This document shows, in pieces, positions 53,494-63,855 of a stretch of DNA of 64,000 bases (its first letter is position 1; every line of letters starts with the position of its first letter). The translations under genes were made by a program, and so were the position numbers. The notes beneath the pieces were generated by a model. It ran no database searches, was not told where the DNA came from, and worked only from the letters and a program-made list of their open reading frames with translations. Origin of the DNA: Ixodes scapularis (Eukaryota; Arthropoda; Arachnida; Ixodida; Ixodidae); assembly GCF_016920785.2 (NCBI RefSeq), contig NW_024609857.1:127465094-127529093 (forward strand). The letters are read 5' to 3'.

Positions 53494-54729
53494 ATGGACC
53501 CCCAGTCGTCGCAGACCCTGACCGCCGCCCCAGTCGTCTACCTGCCCGTCACCCCTCGTACGCCGACGTCCTTTCACGGCGAGATCTACGAAGACGTCGA
53601 AGATTGGTTGCAGCAATACGAACGGGTGGCGCGGCACAACCAATGAACTCCTGAACAGCGTCTGCAAAACGTCTATTTTTCTCTCGAGGGAACGGCACGA
53701 CACTGGTTCGAGAATCGTGAAACTTCGATTACGTCATGGGACCAGCTGAAAGCAGAGCTCCAAGGGACGTTCGCCAGTCAGCACCGTAGGCAGCGGGCCG
53801 AAGACCTTCTCCAGGCGAGGACTCAAGGCCCCAACGAAACGGTCACCAGTTTCGTTGAAGACATCCTCCGCCTGAGCAGCCGCGCCGACCCGGAAGCCAC
53901 TGACGAGAAAAAGTTGCGCTTCCTTATGAGAGGCGTAAAAAGCGAAATCTTCGGGGGACTTATTCGCAACCCTCCGACGACCGTCGAAGAATTTGTTGCC
54001 GAAGCGACAAACATCGAGCGGGCGCTAATGGCCCGAGCGCTGCATTACCATCGGCTCAACGACGTTTCAACTCTGGCATCAGCAAGCTCCGAGTTCAGCA
54101 CCAGCACCGACGAGCTTCGCGAGATTATCCGTCAAGTCGTCCGCGAAGAACTCAAGAAACTGCTGCCTGCTGCCGACCCCCCGGCGTCGCTGTCCATTGC
54201 CGAAGTTGTGAGGGACGAGCTCGAGAGAGCCATCGAACAACGGCCTCCTGTCAACCCCGCTCCGCTCGAGCAACCGACGGTGAGCTACGCCGCCATGGCC
54301 CGACGACCGCCACCTGCTGCCCATCAACCTCCAACACCACGACGACGGGACGCACCGGCACAGCCGTACCCCCGACGTCTCGACGATCGACCTCAGTACG
54401 TCCGGCAAGAGCAACCGGCGCCCAGGAAGACCGACGTGTGGCGAACGGCCGATCGACGCCCGTTGTGCTACCACTGCGGGGAAGCCGACCACATCTACCG
54501 TCGATGCCCCTACCGCCAGCTGGGCCTACGAGGGTTTGCGCCCAACGACCCTCGACCACGTCTTGGGGAGCGACCTCGGGACATCGAGGACTACCTCCGC
54601 CGCTCTTCATCACCTGAGTCGTCTCGCCGCCGAGGATTCCGTTCACCATCTCCCCGACGCTCGTCATCGCCCTTCCGCCGGTCTCGCCGAGACAGCCCGT
54701 CACCCATCGCTTCCCGTCGGGAAAACTAA
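53494..54729 (+). CDS. gag: Gypsy gag with one premature stop
   Basis: The frame from ATG 53494 to TAA 54727-54729 would encode 411 codons. Codon 51 (53644-53646) is TGA where gag homologues usually have Trp (TGG), so a single base change explains it. Downstream the capsid reads on in the same frame (QRLQNVYFSLEGTARHWFEN and so on), and a CCHC knuckle with C325, C328, H333 and C338 follows an R/P-rich linker. The C-terminal ~70 residues are Arg/Ser-rich, suited to RNA binding. ATG 53494 is chosen because the capsid-like text begins just after it; an earlier in-frame start is open from 53302. It may be stop-suppressed or simply a dead allele. Confidence 0.88.
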
Positions 54730-54737
54730 GTGCGGCA

Positions 54738-57700
54738 ATGCCGGGAGGTGGTATTGCCGAGGACGAACGACACCAATATCCTCCACAAACGTCGGAGGGC
54801 TCCCCCACTAGCGACGAGACGGTGTCCAATAACCTCGACGTAATCATCGACGGCCACGACGCGAAGGCGCTCATCGACACCGGAGCAGACTATTCGGTTT
54901 TAAGTGGGAAGCTCTCTCGCCGCCTACGAAAGGTGATGATGCCGTGGGATGGCCCGAAGATACGAACCGCCGGCGGACATCTCATCACACCAGTGGGAAG
55001 GTGTACTGCGCGCGTGGACATCCACGGAGAGACCTGCCCCGTGAAATTCGTCGTCCTCAAAGACTGTTCGAGAGACGTCATCCTTGGCATGGACTTCCTC
55101 TGTGAGTACGGTGCGGTGATCGACCTTGGAGCAAACAGGTTGACGCTGCGAAAGCCCGTGCTACCTCCGAAGGAATCCAAAACGTCGCCAGCCGCCGTCC
55201 GAGTCATTGCGGACCACGTGAACCTGCCGCCACGGTCGAGTGTTCGTGTGCCCGTCGTGACCGACGCAGTTGCCAGCGGGAAAGTCCTTCTGGAAGGCAA
55301 CGTCCAACTGCTTCTTGGAAGAGGAATAGGCGTCGCAAGGGGCGTAGCAGAGCTGCAGGATGGACGTTGTGTGGTCCTCGTGACGAACTTTCGACCGGAG
55401 GCGCAGCATCTCACGAAAGGGGCCACTATAGGACACGTTGAGGAACTTCTGGCCGACGCCGAAATCGCCGCGATCTCCGACGAGCCGTCGCCATGTCAGC
55501 CGTCCAGTACAGTGCCGCCACAGCTCGACGTCAACCCCAAGCTCAGCGCCACGGAACGACGACAGCTCGGAGACCTCCTCGCTGAGTTCGGCGACTGCTT
55601 TGCGACGACTTCGAGGGTGCGCCAGACCACAGTTGCGAAACACCGCATCATTACCAACGACGACGCGCTCCCTGTGCATCGGCCGCCGTACCGGGTCTCC
55701 CCAAAAGAACGAGAGGCCATTCATGAACAAGTACAGGAGATGCTCAACGACGACATCATTCAGCCTTCGAGCAGCCCGTGGGCCTCTCCAGTCGTGCTTG
55801 TGAAGAAGAAAGACGGAACGCTTCGATTCTGCGTTGACTACCGGCGGCTCAACGCGGTCACCAAGAAAGACGTGTATCCGCTCCCCCGCATCGACGACAC
55901 GCTGGACCGGCTGCGCCACTCCCGATACTTTTCGTCGATGGATCTTAAGAGTGGCTACTGGCAGATCGAAGTCGACGAACGGGACCGAGAAAAGACTGCC
56001 TTCGTCACGCCCGACGGACTGTTTGAGTTTAAGGTGATGCCCTTCGGACTGTGCACGGCGCCGGCAACGTTCCAACGTGTCATGGACACCGTCCTGGCAG
56101 GCCTCAAGTGGCAGAGCTGTCTCGTTTACCTCGACGACGTCGTGGTATTCTCCGCCAACTTCGACGAGCATTTGCGACGTCTTCGTGCCGTTTTTGAGGC
56201 AATCAGGACCGCAGGACTCACCCTCAAGCCGACGAAGTGCCGGTTTGCCTACGGCGAACTGAAGTTCCTGGGCCACGTTGTGAGCAACGAAGGTGTAAGT
56301 CCTGACCCTGAGAAAACTCGCGCCGTAGCGGCCTTTTCACCGCCCACCGACAAAAAGGCCGTTCGAAGATTCCTTGGACTTTGCGCATACTACCGGCGAT
56401 TCGTTCAGGATTTCGCCAAGCTTTCTGCGCCGCTAACGCGCCTTACGAAAGACGCCGTGAACTTCGAATGGGGTGAAGAACAACAGCAGGCATTCGACGA
56501 ACTAAAGCGACGGCTCCAGTCACCACTGATTCTCGGCCACTTCGACCAATCAGCCGAAACGGAGGTCCACACGGACGCCAGTAATACAGGACTCGAAGCG
56601 GTACTGGTCCAACGACAAGACGGTGCGGAGCGCGTGATCGCATACGCTAGCCGGACGCTGTCAAACGCGGAAAGTAATTACTCGACGACCGAGAAGGAAT
56701 GTCTGGCCGTCGTCTGGGCCATCACGAAATTCCGCCCATACTTGTACGGGACTCCTTTTCGGGTGGTCACCGACCACCATTCGCTGTGTTGGTTAGCGAG
56801 CCTGAAGGACCCTTCGGGACGCCTCGCTCGGTGGAGCCTACGACTGCAAGAGTACGACGTGACCGTGGTCTACAAGTCAGGCCGAAAACACAGCGACGCC
56901 GACTGCCTGTCCAGAGCCCCTGTCGAGTCAGCTACCGGATGTGCCAAAGACGACGACGACGACGACCACTTTCTTGGCGCGGTGAGCATTCACGGCATGG
57001 CAGCGCTCCAGCGGGACGATCCTGAGTTGCGTGCACTGATCGACCACTTGGAGGGACGAGGGGCTACGATTTCCCGAGCCTTCTCGCGTGACCTGCCAAG
57101 ATTCGCCGTCCGGAGAGGTCTCCTCTATAAAGAGAACTTCGGGGACAACAACTCGACGTGGCTCCTGGTCATTCCTGCTAGTCTTCGAGAAGAGATCTTC
57201 CAAGCCTGTCACGACGACCCAACATCTGGTCACCTTGGCTACAGTAGGACTCTTGCACGGATCCGAGAAAAATACTACTGGCCCAAGCTCCCGAAAACTG
57301 TCCACCTCTACGTCCGTTCGTGCCACGAATGCCAACGACGCAAGAAACCACCGACGAAGCCGGCAGGTCTCCTGCAACCGATCGCGCCCCCGACTGCACC
57401 ATTCCAGCAGGTTGGAATGGATCTTCTCGGACCTTTCCCACCGTCGACGCAGGGAAACCGGTGGATAATCGTGGCAACTGATTATCTCACCAGGTACGCC
57501 GAGACAAAAGCACTCCCGTCGGGGACCGCCGTGGAAGTAGCCAAGTTCTTCGTGGAGTCTATCGTCCTCCGACACGGCGCTCCCCAAGTCCTGATTACGG
57601 ACCGAGGATCCTCGTTCCTGGCGCAACTGACACAAGAGATACTCCGCCTGAGCCACACCGACCACCGCCGGACCACGGCATACCACCCGCAGACAAACGG

Positions 57701-58259
57701 GCTGACGGAGCGACTAAACAAGACCATCGCCGACATGATTTCGATGTACGTGGACGTGGAACACAAGACGTGGGACGAAGTGTTGCCCTACGTCACGTTT
57801 GCGTACAACACGGCGATTCAAGAAACTACCGGCATTACACCCTTTCAGCTGGTGCACGGCAGAAAGGTGACGACGATGCTCGACGCCATGCTGCCCCACG
57901 ACCCGACGGACGACGGCACTGACGACGCCCAGCTGGTCACCCAACGAGCAGAAGAAGTACGCCAGCTAGCCCGTCTTCGAATTAAGGACCAGCAACGTGT
58001 GGACGCTGGCCGGTATAACCTTCGCCGCCGCGACGTGGAGTTCCAGCCCGGAGACAGGGTATGGGTGTGGACGCCCATTCGCCGCCGCGGCCTCAGCGAG
58101 AAACTGTTAAAACGCTACTTCGGACCCTACAAGGTCATCCGCCGCCTTGGGGACTTGAACTACGAGGTGCTCCCCGACGGAACTCGCCCATCAAGACGCC
58201 GCCAGCCACGACCCGAAGTCGTCCACGTAGTTCGACTCAAGCCGTTCTACGCGCGTTAG
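54738..58259 (+). CDS. pol: Gypsy pol polyprotein, intact
   Basis: 1,173 residues, no stop. The protease has LIDTGADYSV (D47). RT has LDLKSGYWQI-type blocks and the YLDD box at 464-467. RNase H has HTDAS (D613). The integrase H2C2 region runs from H825 to C862/C865, and the catalytic triad is D895, D955 and E991 with D-35-E spacing. The C-terminus has a GPY/F-type module (YFGPYKVIRRLG) but no clear chromodomain. RNase H has Glu at 620 (GLEAVLVQ) where Gly is usual, a possible weak spot. The ATG lies 8 nt after the gag TAA in the -1 (+2) frame, and no classic slippery heptamer is aligned. The pol frame is open upstream of the ATG as well. Confidence 0.95.
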   Translation: MPGGGIAEDERHQYPPQTSEGSPTSDETVSNNLDVIIDGHDAKALIDTGADYSVLSGKLSRRLRKVMMPWDGPKIRTAGGHLITPVGRCTARVDIHGETCPVKFVVLKDCSRDVILGMDFLCEYGAVIDLGANRLTLRKPVLPPKESKTSPAAVRVIADHVNLPPRSSVRVPVVTDAVASGKVLLEGNVQLLLGRGIGVARGVAELQDGRCVVLVTNFRPEAQHLTKGATIGHVEELLADAEIAAISDEPSPCQPSSTVPPQLDVNPKLSATERRQLGDLLAEFGDCFATTSRVRQTTVAKHRIITNDDALPVHRPPYRVSPKEREAIHEQVQEMLNDDIIQPSSSPWASPVVLVKKKDGTLRFCVDYRRLNAVTKKDVYPLPRIDDTLDRLRHSRYFSSMDLKSGYWQIEVDERDREKTAFVTPDGLFEFKVMPFGLCTAPATFQRVMDTVLAGLKWQSCLVYLDDVVVFSANFDEHLRRLRAVFEAIRTAGLTLKPTKCRFAYGELKFLGHVVSNEGVSPDPEKTRAVAAFSPPTDKKAVRRFLGLCAYYRRFVQDFAKLSAPLTRLTKDAVNFEWGEEQQQAFDELKRRLQSPLILGHFDQSAETEVHTDASNTGLEAVLVQRQDGAERVIAYASRTLSNAESNYSTTEKECLAVVWAITKFRPYLYGTPFRVVTDHHSLCWLASLKDPSGRLARWSLRLQEYDVTVVYKSGRKHSDADCLSRAPVESATGCAKDDDDDDHFLGAVSIHGMAALQRDDPELRALIDHLEGRGATISRAFSRDLPRFAVRRGLLYKENFGDNNSTWLLVIPASLREEIFQACHDDPTSGHLGYSRTLARIREKYYWPKLPKTVHLYVRSCHECQRRKKPPTKPAGLLQPIAPPTAPFQQVGMDLLGPFPPSTQGNRWIIVATDYLTRYAETKALPSGTAVEVAKFFVESIVLRHGAPQVLITDRGSSFLAQLTQEILRLSHTDHRRTTAYHPQTNGLTERLNKTIADMISMYVDVEHKTWDEVLPYVTFAYNTAIQETTGITPFQLVHGRKVTTMLDAMLPHDPTDDGTDDAQLVTQRAEEVRQLARLRIKDQQRVDAGRYNLRRRDVEFQPGDRVWVWTPIRRRGLSEKLLKRYFGPYKVIRRLGDLNYEVLPDGTRPSRRRQPRPEVVHVVRLKPFYAR

Positions 58260-58348
58260 GATTGTGAAACTGCATGTTTGTTTTGTTTCGCCGTAATTGT
58301 TTTAGCCATTTCCGTTTTCCTTTCGTTTTGCATCGGGGCGATGCACTT

Positions 58349-58361
58349 TTAAAGGGGGGGA
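58349..58361 (+). promoter_or_regulatory. Polypurine tract
   Basis: AAAGGGGGGGATAA lies immediately before the 3' LTR and would prime plus-strand DNA synthesis. Confidence 0.85.
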
Positions 58362-58364
58362 TAA

Positions 58365-58742
58365 TGCCACCCGCAGAGCCGAGAAGGCAACGCTCGGTCA
58401 CGGTCTTCTAGAAGATTCCCGGTCATTCTCGCAGCAGACGTAACTTTCCCTCTGTTTTGTTATTCTCGAAAGTGCCAGTTCATCCTCGCCCCGAGAGCGC
58501 GACGCTCGAACCTTCCTTGCCGAACTTTCGAGATAGTGACGCACGGTAGATAAGCAACTGCCCGCGACCTTGTCGAGTCAGTCTCAGTCTCGCTCGCGCT
58601 TTCTGTTTCGCCGCCGAGTCGCCGCCTGTTTTTCTGCTCCCTCGACGCTCTTTCGTTACTTATTTTTGGTTGGCACAAGTTCGCCCATTAAACCTTTATT
58701 TTCAGTTCAAGTTTCGCCTTCTCGTCGCCTTAATTCGTGACA
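58365..58742 (+). repeat. 3' LTR (378 bp)
   Basis: Same length and, by eye, same sequence as the 5' LTR. Followed by the ATAT duplication. Confidence 0.96.
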
Positions 58743-58746
58743 ATAT

Positions 58747-60009
58747 AATAAAAGGCAGGATTCTGGAGCTGCCGTGCCATGGGTCGATTAGTTCCGCATT
58801 CCGAAGCTGGCCTTGACGTCAGCAAAACCTTTTCGGCGTTAATGCTCGGTCGTTGTTCTTCTCGGGATTGAAGGCGCCTAGTAGGGGATTGTCTTACATG
58901 CAGAAGACGCAGACGCAACAAACAGCACATGCGTTCAGGATAGGATTCTGTGTGGCGTTTCCGTGGAATGCAGACGCTTTCGTGGAAGGCAGACGCCGTA
59001 GACGCCGTCGACATAACACTGACGGAAACGTCTGTTCACATGCACTTGAACCGAGGCCCGAGAGAAACGCTTCTATGGCTCCAGGTGAGACAGGTCGAAG
59101 TGCGAAAAGGGCTCGGATCGCGAGTAAATCGTCTCGACGTTTGCTTGGTCGTCGTAAGCGGAAGAATGCGATGCCAATCTTAGCAGCTCCTCCGCAGCCA
59201 GAAAAATCTCGAAGGGCAAGTGGTTACAATCACTGCCCTGGAGAGATGACTTGAGCAAAGAAGATTTTGTCTTGAAGTCCACTGCGAAGACAAATCAAAC
59301 TTCCAAGTTCCTTACTGTTGAGGATATCGGTGAGACAGTTCCACCAAACACCACGCACCGCAGCAGGAAAACATGGAGACTCCGCTGAAAACCCGCCAGG
59401 CTGTCAAATACACAAAGGCAATAAAACCCAATGCAGCCAAAGCAAAGTTCACATTTTGGCCGTCACAATGCCCATACACAGATACCTTCGAGACTGCGAG
59501 AACACGACTGCTTGTTACAAATAGTCAAAACGTTCTACGCAAACGCTGACATATTTTCGCGGGTCTTAAAGGTGATACACCCGAAATGCAAAATTACGTT
59601 GGAAAGAGAAAAAGTCTGAGGTTTTTCCCGCATTTTCGAAAATAAAAAGAAAAATCTTCCCAAGTCACCACTATTCAGCTTACCTTTCCACAATTGACGT
59701 GGAACATGTTCAAATACGGGATAAAGGCAACTTCAAAGCCTAATAGCATAACGAGCTCCTTCTCTACGAGTCGTAACAAAATCGGACTCCCGTGAAAGGA
59801 AACCCAAGCTAATCGCCTCGCATTGGCCTAGCCGACTCAGGGAAATGATACTAAATTTTCAGCAATATTTTTTTCCTGGACGCCTTTGTTCTACGTAGTG
59901 CCTTGAATTTGGGTGACGGCCCGAATTCACTGCATGAGAGCTCTGATTTGATTTCATCGGACTTGATGCTGGGCGGAAGCACAGGCGGTGACTTGAGTTT
60001 GTGCTTCTG
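58747..60009. other. Unassigned stretch right of the Gypsy
   Basis: The first part is probably the continuation of the older sequence split by the Gypsy insertion. Frames at 58853-59254 overlap on both strands without known motifs. 59260-59990 shows nothing recognisable. Confidence 0.3.
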
Positions 60010-60450
60010 AGGCAAAGTACCTGAAGGAGAAGATTGTAGATTTGTCCAGCATGTCTTCGTCCTTGTCCATGCTAGGTCCCTCGATCTTAAAGCCGCTGTC
60101 AGCTGATGGCTCCGTGGGACGGACGTCTCAGTTCTCTCCACCTGTCATCTTCGATGACGGTTTCTTGCTGGACGCGCACATACCTTCGAGCTTCATAGGA
60201 TGTTTTTCACCTGAAGCGCCCGAACTAGATCGGAAGGTCCGGCGCATCCTCTTCTTTTCAGGTCTATTCCGCGCAGAGGGCAATTTCATGCTGGCACCTG
60301 GATGCTCCACATCAGGTCGACCTTGCCATTAACAAAACAATTTGTTTCGGCGCCTCTGCTTCGGACCTTTTTGCTCGTCCCACATCGGGTTTTCCATGTC
60401 GCTGCGGAGTCCCTTGCTCTTGCAGCCTGTGTCGGTTGGTGGGTCCTTGG
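60010..60450 (-). other. Duplicated protein-like segments (copy A and mini-copy C)
   Basis: Minus-strand readings contain EPSADSGFKIEGPSMDKDED (about 60050-60115) and, in 60358-60450, DPPTDTGCKSKGLRSDMENP, two versions of one protein-like repeat. A potential donor (TTCAG|GTACTT) follows the first. 60010-60246 aligns with 61981-62206 in the same orientation. The family is not recognised; it could be a host gene with repeated exons or an old element. Confidence 0.4.
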
Positions 60451-60719
60451 AATATAAACCTCCGTTTGTTTGTTTGTTTGTTTGCTTGAATCGAGCACAA
60501 CGTACAGGATAGTGGAGGCTTGTGGAAAGAGTTGTTGTAAGGCAGCTTGATAAAGCCACAGGCGCTCACATTGGCATTTATGCAGCACTAAAAGAAATAT
60601 TAACATACAGTTTGCAGACTTAACAAAAAAAAAAAATAGAATAAAAAGAAGCAACAATAGACACAGGCAAATTATGTCACAACCACGCAGTCGAAGGAGA
60701 TCTGGAAAGGCATTATAAA

Positions 60720-60739
60720 AAAAAAAAAAAAAAAAAACA
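60720..60739. repeat. Poly(A) run
   Basis: About 20 A on the + strand, next to the 3' end of the minus-strand LINE below. Confidence 0.8.
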
Positions 60740-60839
60740 AGATCGCGTAAATGCACAAAAACTCGCAAGGTTTAATAATATTACAAAGCACTTTACATAA
60801 GCATTGTCGACTGGGGGTTGAAATAAAAGCGTAATGCTT

Positions 60840-61635
60840 TAAATGTGTTATCTAAAAGCTCGACATTCTCGGCTGCTAATGTATTTAGTAGCCTTGGCAG
60901 TTGGTTTTTTAACGCATCTTGCCCGTAGATTGTTTTATGGGTGCTCACTTTTCAAGGCGCGTTGTAAGTTATCTAGTCCTTTAAAAAACGACGATTTAGT
61001 TTTGACCTCTTGTTTAAATGCTTTAGAAAGCCGATAATCGTAAAAGTTTTGGATTTGTAATGCATTATATTTTACGAACAACTCACGTGTGTGAAAGTAA
61101 GACGAAATATTTGCAACAACTCTTAGGAACCGTTTTTGTAAGACATGCATTTTATATAGACTTGCTTGAATTGTGGATGCCCAGACTAATAGACAGTAGT
61201 TAAGCTTAGATAAAAGCAAACTATCATAAATTGAAATCATAATATTTCGTGGCAGTATATGTCGATTACTTTATACAAGTCCAACTATTTGGGACAGCTT
61301 AGCAGCTACGGAATCACTATATTTGTCCCACGACAAAGTTTCTTGAAAAAAACAAACAAAAAAACACACACACACAAAAAAACCTAGTATTTTAAAATTA
61401 AAAACAACTGCAATGGGAGTCAAATTTAGCCATAATGGCTGATTTAACAGGACATTTTTATTTTTACAACGAAATAAGACTGCTTTAGTTTTCTTTATAT
61501 CTATTTTTAAGGAATTGTGGCACGTTCATTCGTCTAGCTTTCGGAACGCTAAATTTGCTATATCGACTATTTCATTAAATATATTACCGGTTATAAATAT
61601 GTTCGTATAGTCGGCGTAAATAATCATATTAGATA
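60840..61635 (-). pseudogene. LINE reverse transcriptase fragment, catalytic Asp lost
   Basis: On the - strand the text starts with YADYTNIFITGN (about 61590-61630), where the RT active site should read YADD. It continues with LKIDIKKTKAVLFRCKNKNV, a stop and a frame break, then ISIYDSLLLSKLNYCLLVW and LQKRFLRVVANIS (61060-61240). The order is that of a Jockey/RTE-like C-terminal RT. The second catalytic Asp is replaced by Tyr, so it is dead. It differs from the LINE at 9930-11121. Confidence 0.75.
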
Positions 61636-61767
61636 ATTTTAAGGAACCGTTTTTGGCGCATCTGGTACCAGCTGCGCATGCGCTTTCGCAAAAGACTCCT
61701 CACTGCGCAAGTTCGTACCGGAAGGCCCATTGTACCATATCGGATGTGCAAAAACGGTTCCCTAAAA
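61636..61767. mobile_element. 132-bp foldback MITE truncating the LINE
   Basis: The outer arms (TTTTAAGGAACCGTTTTTGG and the inverted TTTTAGGGAACCGTTTTTGC) match, with a GGTAC block inward. It contains a perfect NRF1-type TGCGCATGCGC at 61672-61682. The LINE RT stops exactly at its left end. Confidence 0.7.
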
Positions 61768-61980
61768 CTCCCTATTAATAAATATGCTGATACCGTCTCC
61801 CACCCTCGGCGACAGCTTCACCCTGGACTTGAGCTTGTCCAACTTTCGATGATGCTCTTTATCGGAAATGCCCAGACCAGGGTGGAGGGCGTTGTTTTTC
61901 TGCGGTTTCTTACTTTTAGGTTAACACCCGGTGTCGGCCTCTCAGTTCTCGATCTGAGGTTTGGTGTTCTACGAAGTTTA

Positions 61981-62206
61981 CAAAGGGACTCGGCCTCGGA
62001 TCTCTCCTGCCCTGCCTGGTTGCATTCGTGTCCCCGCTGGATCCCTTGTTTTCAGAACCGCCGCCGGTTAATGAGTCCTTGGGACAGATGACTTCGTTCT
62101 TTCCTTTTTCCAACCTCGACGGCAGCAGCCGCTGGCTTGACGCGCAGTTGTCGAGCTTCTGGTCACGCTCTTCATCTGGAGCGTAAGGGTCGGATTGGAG
62201 GGCGCT
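61981..62206 (-). other. Copy B of the duplicated protein-like segment
   Basis: Aligns with 60010-60246 over about 230 bp with many substitutions: CGTCCTTGTCCATG/CGTGTCCCCGCTGG, TTGCTGGACGCGCA/CTGGCTTGACGCGCA, ATCTGGAGCG/ACCTGAAGCG. The minus-strand reading includes GGGSENKGSSGDTNATRQG. Frames are broken. Copies A and B flank the LINE and MITE, so a duplication predates those insertions. Confidence 0.45.
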
Positions 62207-62623
62207 GACCTCGTGCCGCCAGTTTTCGCGTTTATTTGGCTTAGGGGGCCGGCTCGAACACCACAACTTATCCGAAATCCCCCCTGTCGGTTCTTCCTTG
62301 CCCAGCCTGGGCTTGGTCTTGCAGTTGCACCACTGTCCAATAAGGACGGCCCATATCCTGCTCACATTTCCGATCCGTCATGTTTTCCTGCTCCGTGCTG
62401 CCTTCTGTGAACCGCATAAACTCCCGTGGCATAGTCGCCATGCTGGTCTTGCAGTTTTTCCCAGGATACAGTCGTCGAACGCTTGAGAGGCCTGCTGTTT
62501 GACATGATCGCGGCCACTGCTAACCCTCAGCACTTCAGACTTCGTTCCTCCATGTACAAAACGGCGTCGGTCAAGTCGCCGGCAAAAATACGCTGGCCGT
62601 TGGTCAAATAAATTTTCCTCTCA
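62207..62623. other. Unassigned stretch
   Basis: No recognised gene; weak resemblance to the right part of copy A near 62280-62350. Confidence 0.25.
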
Positions 62624-62910
62624 TTAAGCGTCTCTCTTTGACACACCATCTCTACCTCTGCCTGATGATATACCTTTCTCATAATCGTCCGCGCTTTTTC
62701 TACTCAGTCGCGTAACAAATTCCGCGGCTTCATGAGACAACGTCAGTAGACGTTGCGACCAGATCTTACGGGCGAAGCTCAGCTTCTTGCAGGTCCTCTC
62801 AAACTTAGCTGAACACAGACCTACATTCTCACGAAACTTAAATGGCTCCAGCTTCTTGTTCATCTGAAAACGCTCCACCTCGTTTGCTCTATTTATAGTA
62901 CCAACTCTCG
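62624..62910 (-). CDS. Unrecognised protein-like open frame
   Basis: The minus-strand frame reads KLEPFKFRENVGLCSAKFER and IWSQRLLTLSHEAAEFVTRL, an amphipathic helix-like, composition-normal sequence unlike its random neighbours. Upstream the frame enters a Gypsy pol fragment in antisense, so the start is unknown. Family not recognised. Confidence 0.3.
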
Positions 62911-62949
62911 TGCTTTGAGTCTCTGGCCGCTGCCTTTCCGTTTCGAGTC

Positions 62950-63262
62950 TTGATCGATCCTGGAGTAACAGGTTGACGCTGCAAAATCCCGTTTTACCAC
63001 CGGAGGGATCCAAAACGACGCCAGGTGCCATCTGAGTCATTGCGGACCACGTGAACCTGCCGCCGCCGTTGGGTGTTCTTGTGCCCGTCATGACCGATCC
63101 AGCCGCCTGGAGGGAAGTTCCTCTGGAAGGCAACGTCCAACCGCTTCTCGGAAGTGGAATACACGTCGCAATGGATGTAACAGAGCTGCAGGATGGACGC
63201 ACTGTGGTCCTCGTGACGAACTTTCAACAGGAGGCGCAGCGCCTGACGAAAAGTGCCGCTGT
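62950..63262 (+). pseudogene. Gypsy pol fragment (post-protease linker)
   Basis: Collinear with 55117-55430 of the complete Gypsy: both contain AACAGGTTGACGCTGC, GACCACGTGAACCTGCC and CAGAGCTGCAGGATGGACG. It encodes LEGNVQPLLGSGIHVAM and TELQDGRTVVLVTNF, matching the pol region between protease and RT. Substitutions and indels are numerous. Both ends are cut sharply, so it is an old fragment of a related family. Confidence 0.9.
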
Positions 63263-63289
63263 CCCTAGCAAAAATAACGGTTTGAAATC

Positions 63290-63855
63290 AGTCCGGAATG
63301 TGAAATCCGGACTAAGATCAAACCGGAGTCACACCGGAGAGGCGGTTTCCGGTTCGCACAAACCGTGAATTTTCAAATCCGGTTCAAAGTCAAATTGGAG
63401 GAATTCCGGAGAGGCGAATTCCGGTTCGCTCATACCGTGATTTCCTAATCCGGTTCAAAGTCAAAGTGGAGGAATTCCGGACAGGCAAATTCCGGTTCGC
63501 TCTAACCGTGAATTTCCTAATCCGGTTCAAAGTCAAATTGGAGGAATTCCGGACAGACAGATTCCAGTTCGTACAAACCGTGATTTTCCCAATCCGCTTC
63601 AAAGTCAAATTTGGAGGAATTCCAGACAGTCAAATTCCGGTTCACACAAACCGTGATTTTCCTAATTGGTTCGAACAAACAGTGATTTTTGGAGTCCGGT
63701 TCAAAGTACAATTGAAGGAATTCCAGACACACAATATGCGGTTCGAACAAACCATTCCTTGTCAAATTCGGTTAAAAGGCATATTGGACAAAGTCTAGAC
63801 TGAAAATATCCGCTTTGCACAAACCATACTTTGCCATATCTTGTTCGAAAGAAAA
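63290..63855. repeat. 71-72-bp tandem repeat, about eight units
   Basis: Units start with CCGGTTCAAAGTCAAATTGG at 63379, 63450, 63522 and 63594, then with growing divergence near 63696, 63768 and 63838. Each unit has GGAATTCCGGACAGGC and TTCGCTCAAACCGTGA. Divergence is lowest at 63379-63600 and rises to the right. Confidence 0.92.

Larger units (their letters stand above)
52926..58746 (+). mobile_element. Complete Ty3/Gypsy LTR retrotransposon
   Basis: The element is 52930-58742 (5,813 bp), flanked by 4-bp duplications ATAT (52926-52929, 58743-58746). The two 378-bp LTRs look identical base for base. PBS, PPT, gag and pol are all present and no env is found. The order protease-RT-RNase H-integrase is that of Ty3/Gypsy. 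Identical LTRs and an intact pol mark a very recent insertion. Its only obvious lesion is one stop codon in gag. Confidence 0.97.

Noticed and set aside
54079..56276. Long minus-strand frames opposite gag and pol
   Set aside because: Antisense shadows caused by the GC-rich codon use of the Gypsy; no motif of their own.
61672..61682. NRF1 promoter element
   Set aside because: The perfect TGCGCATGCGC lies inside a foldback MITE and is self-complementary by construction.
63290..63855. CRISPR array
   Set aside because: The 71-72-bp units are contiguous without unique spacers, and the context is eukaryotic.
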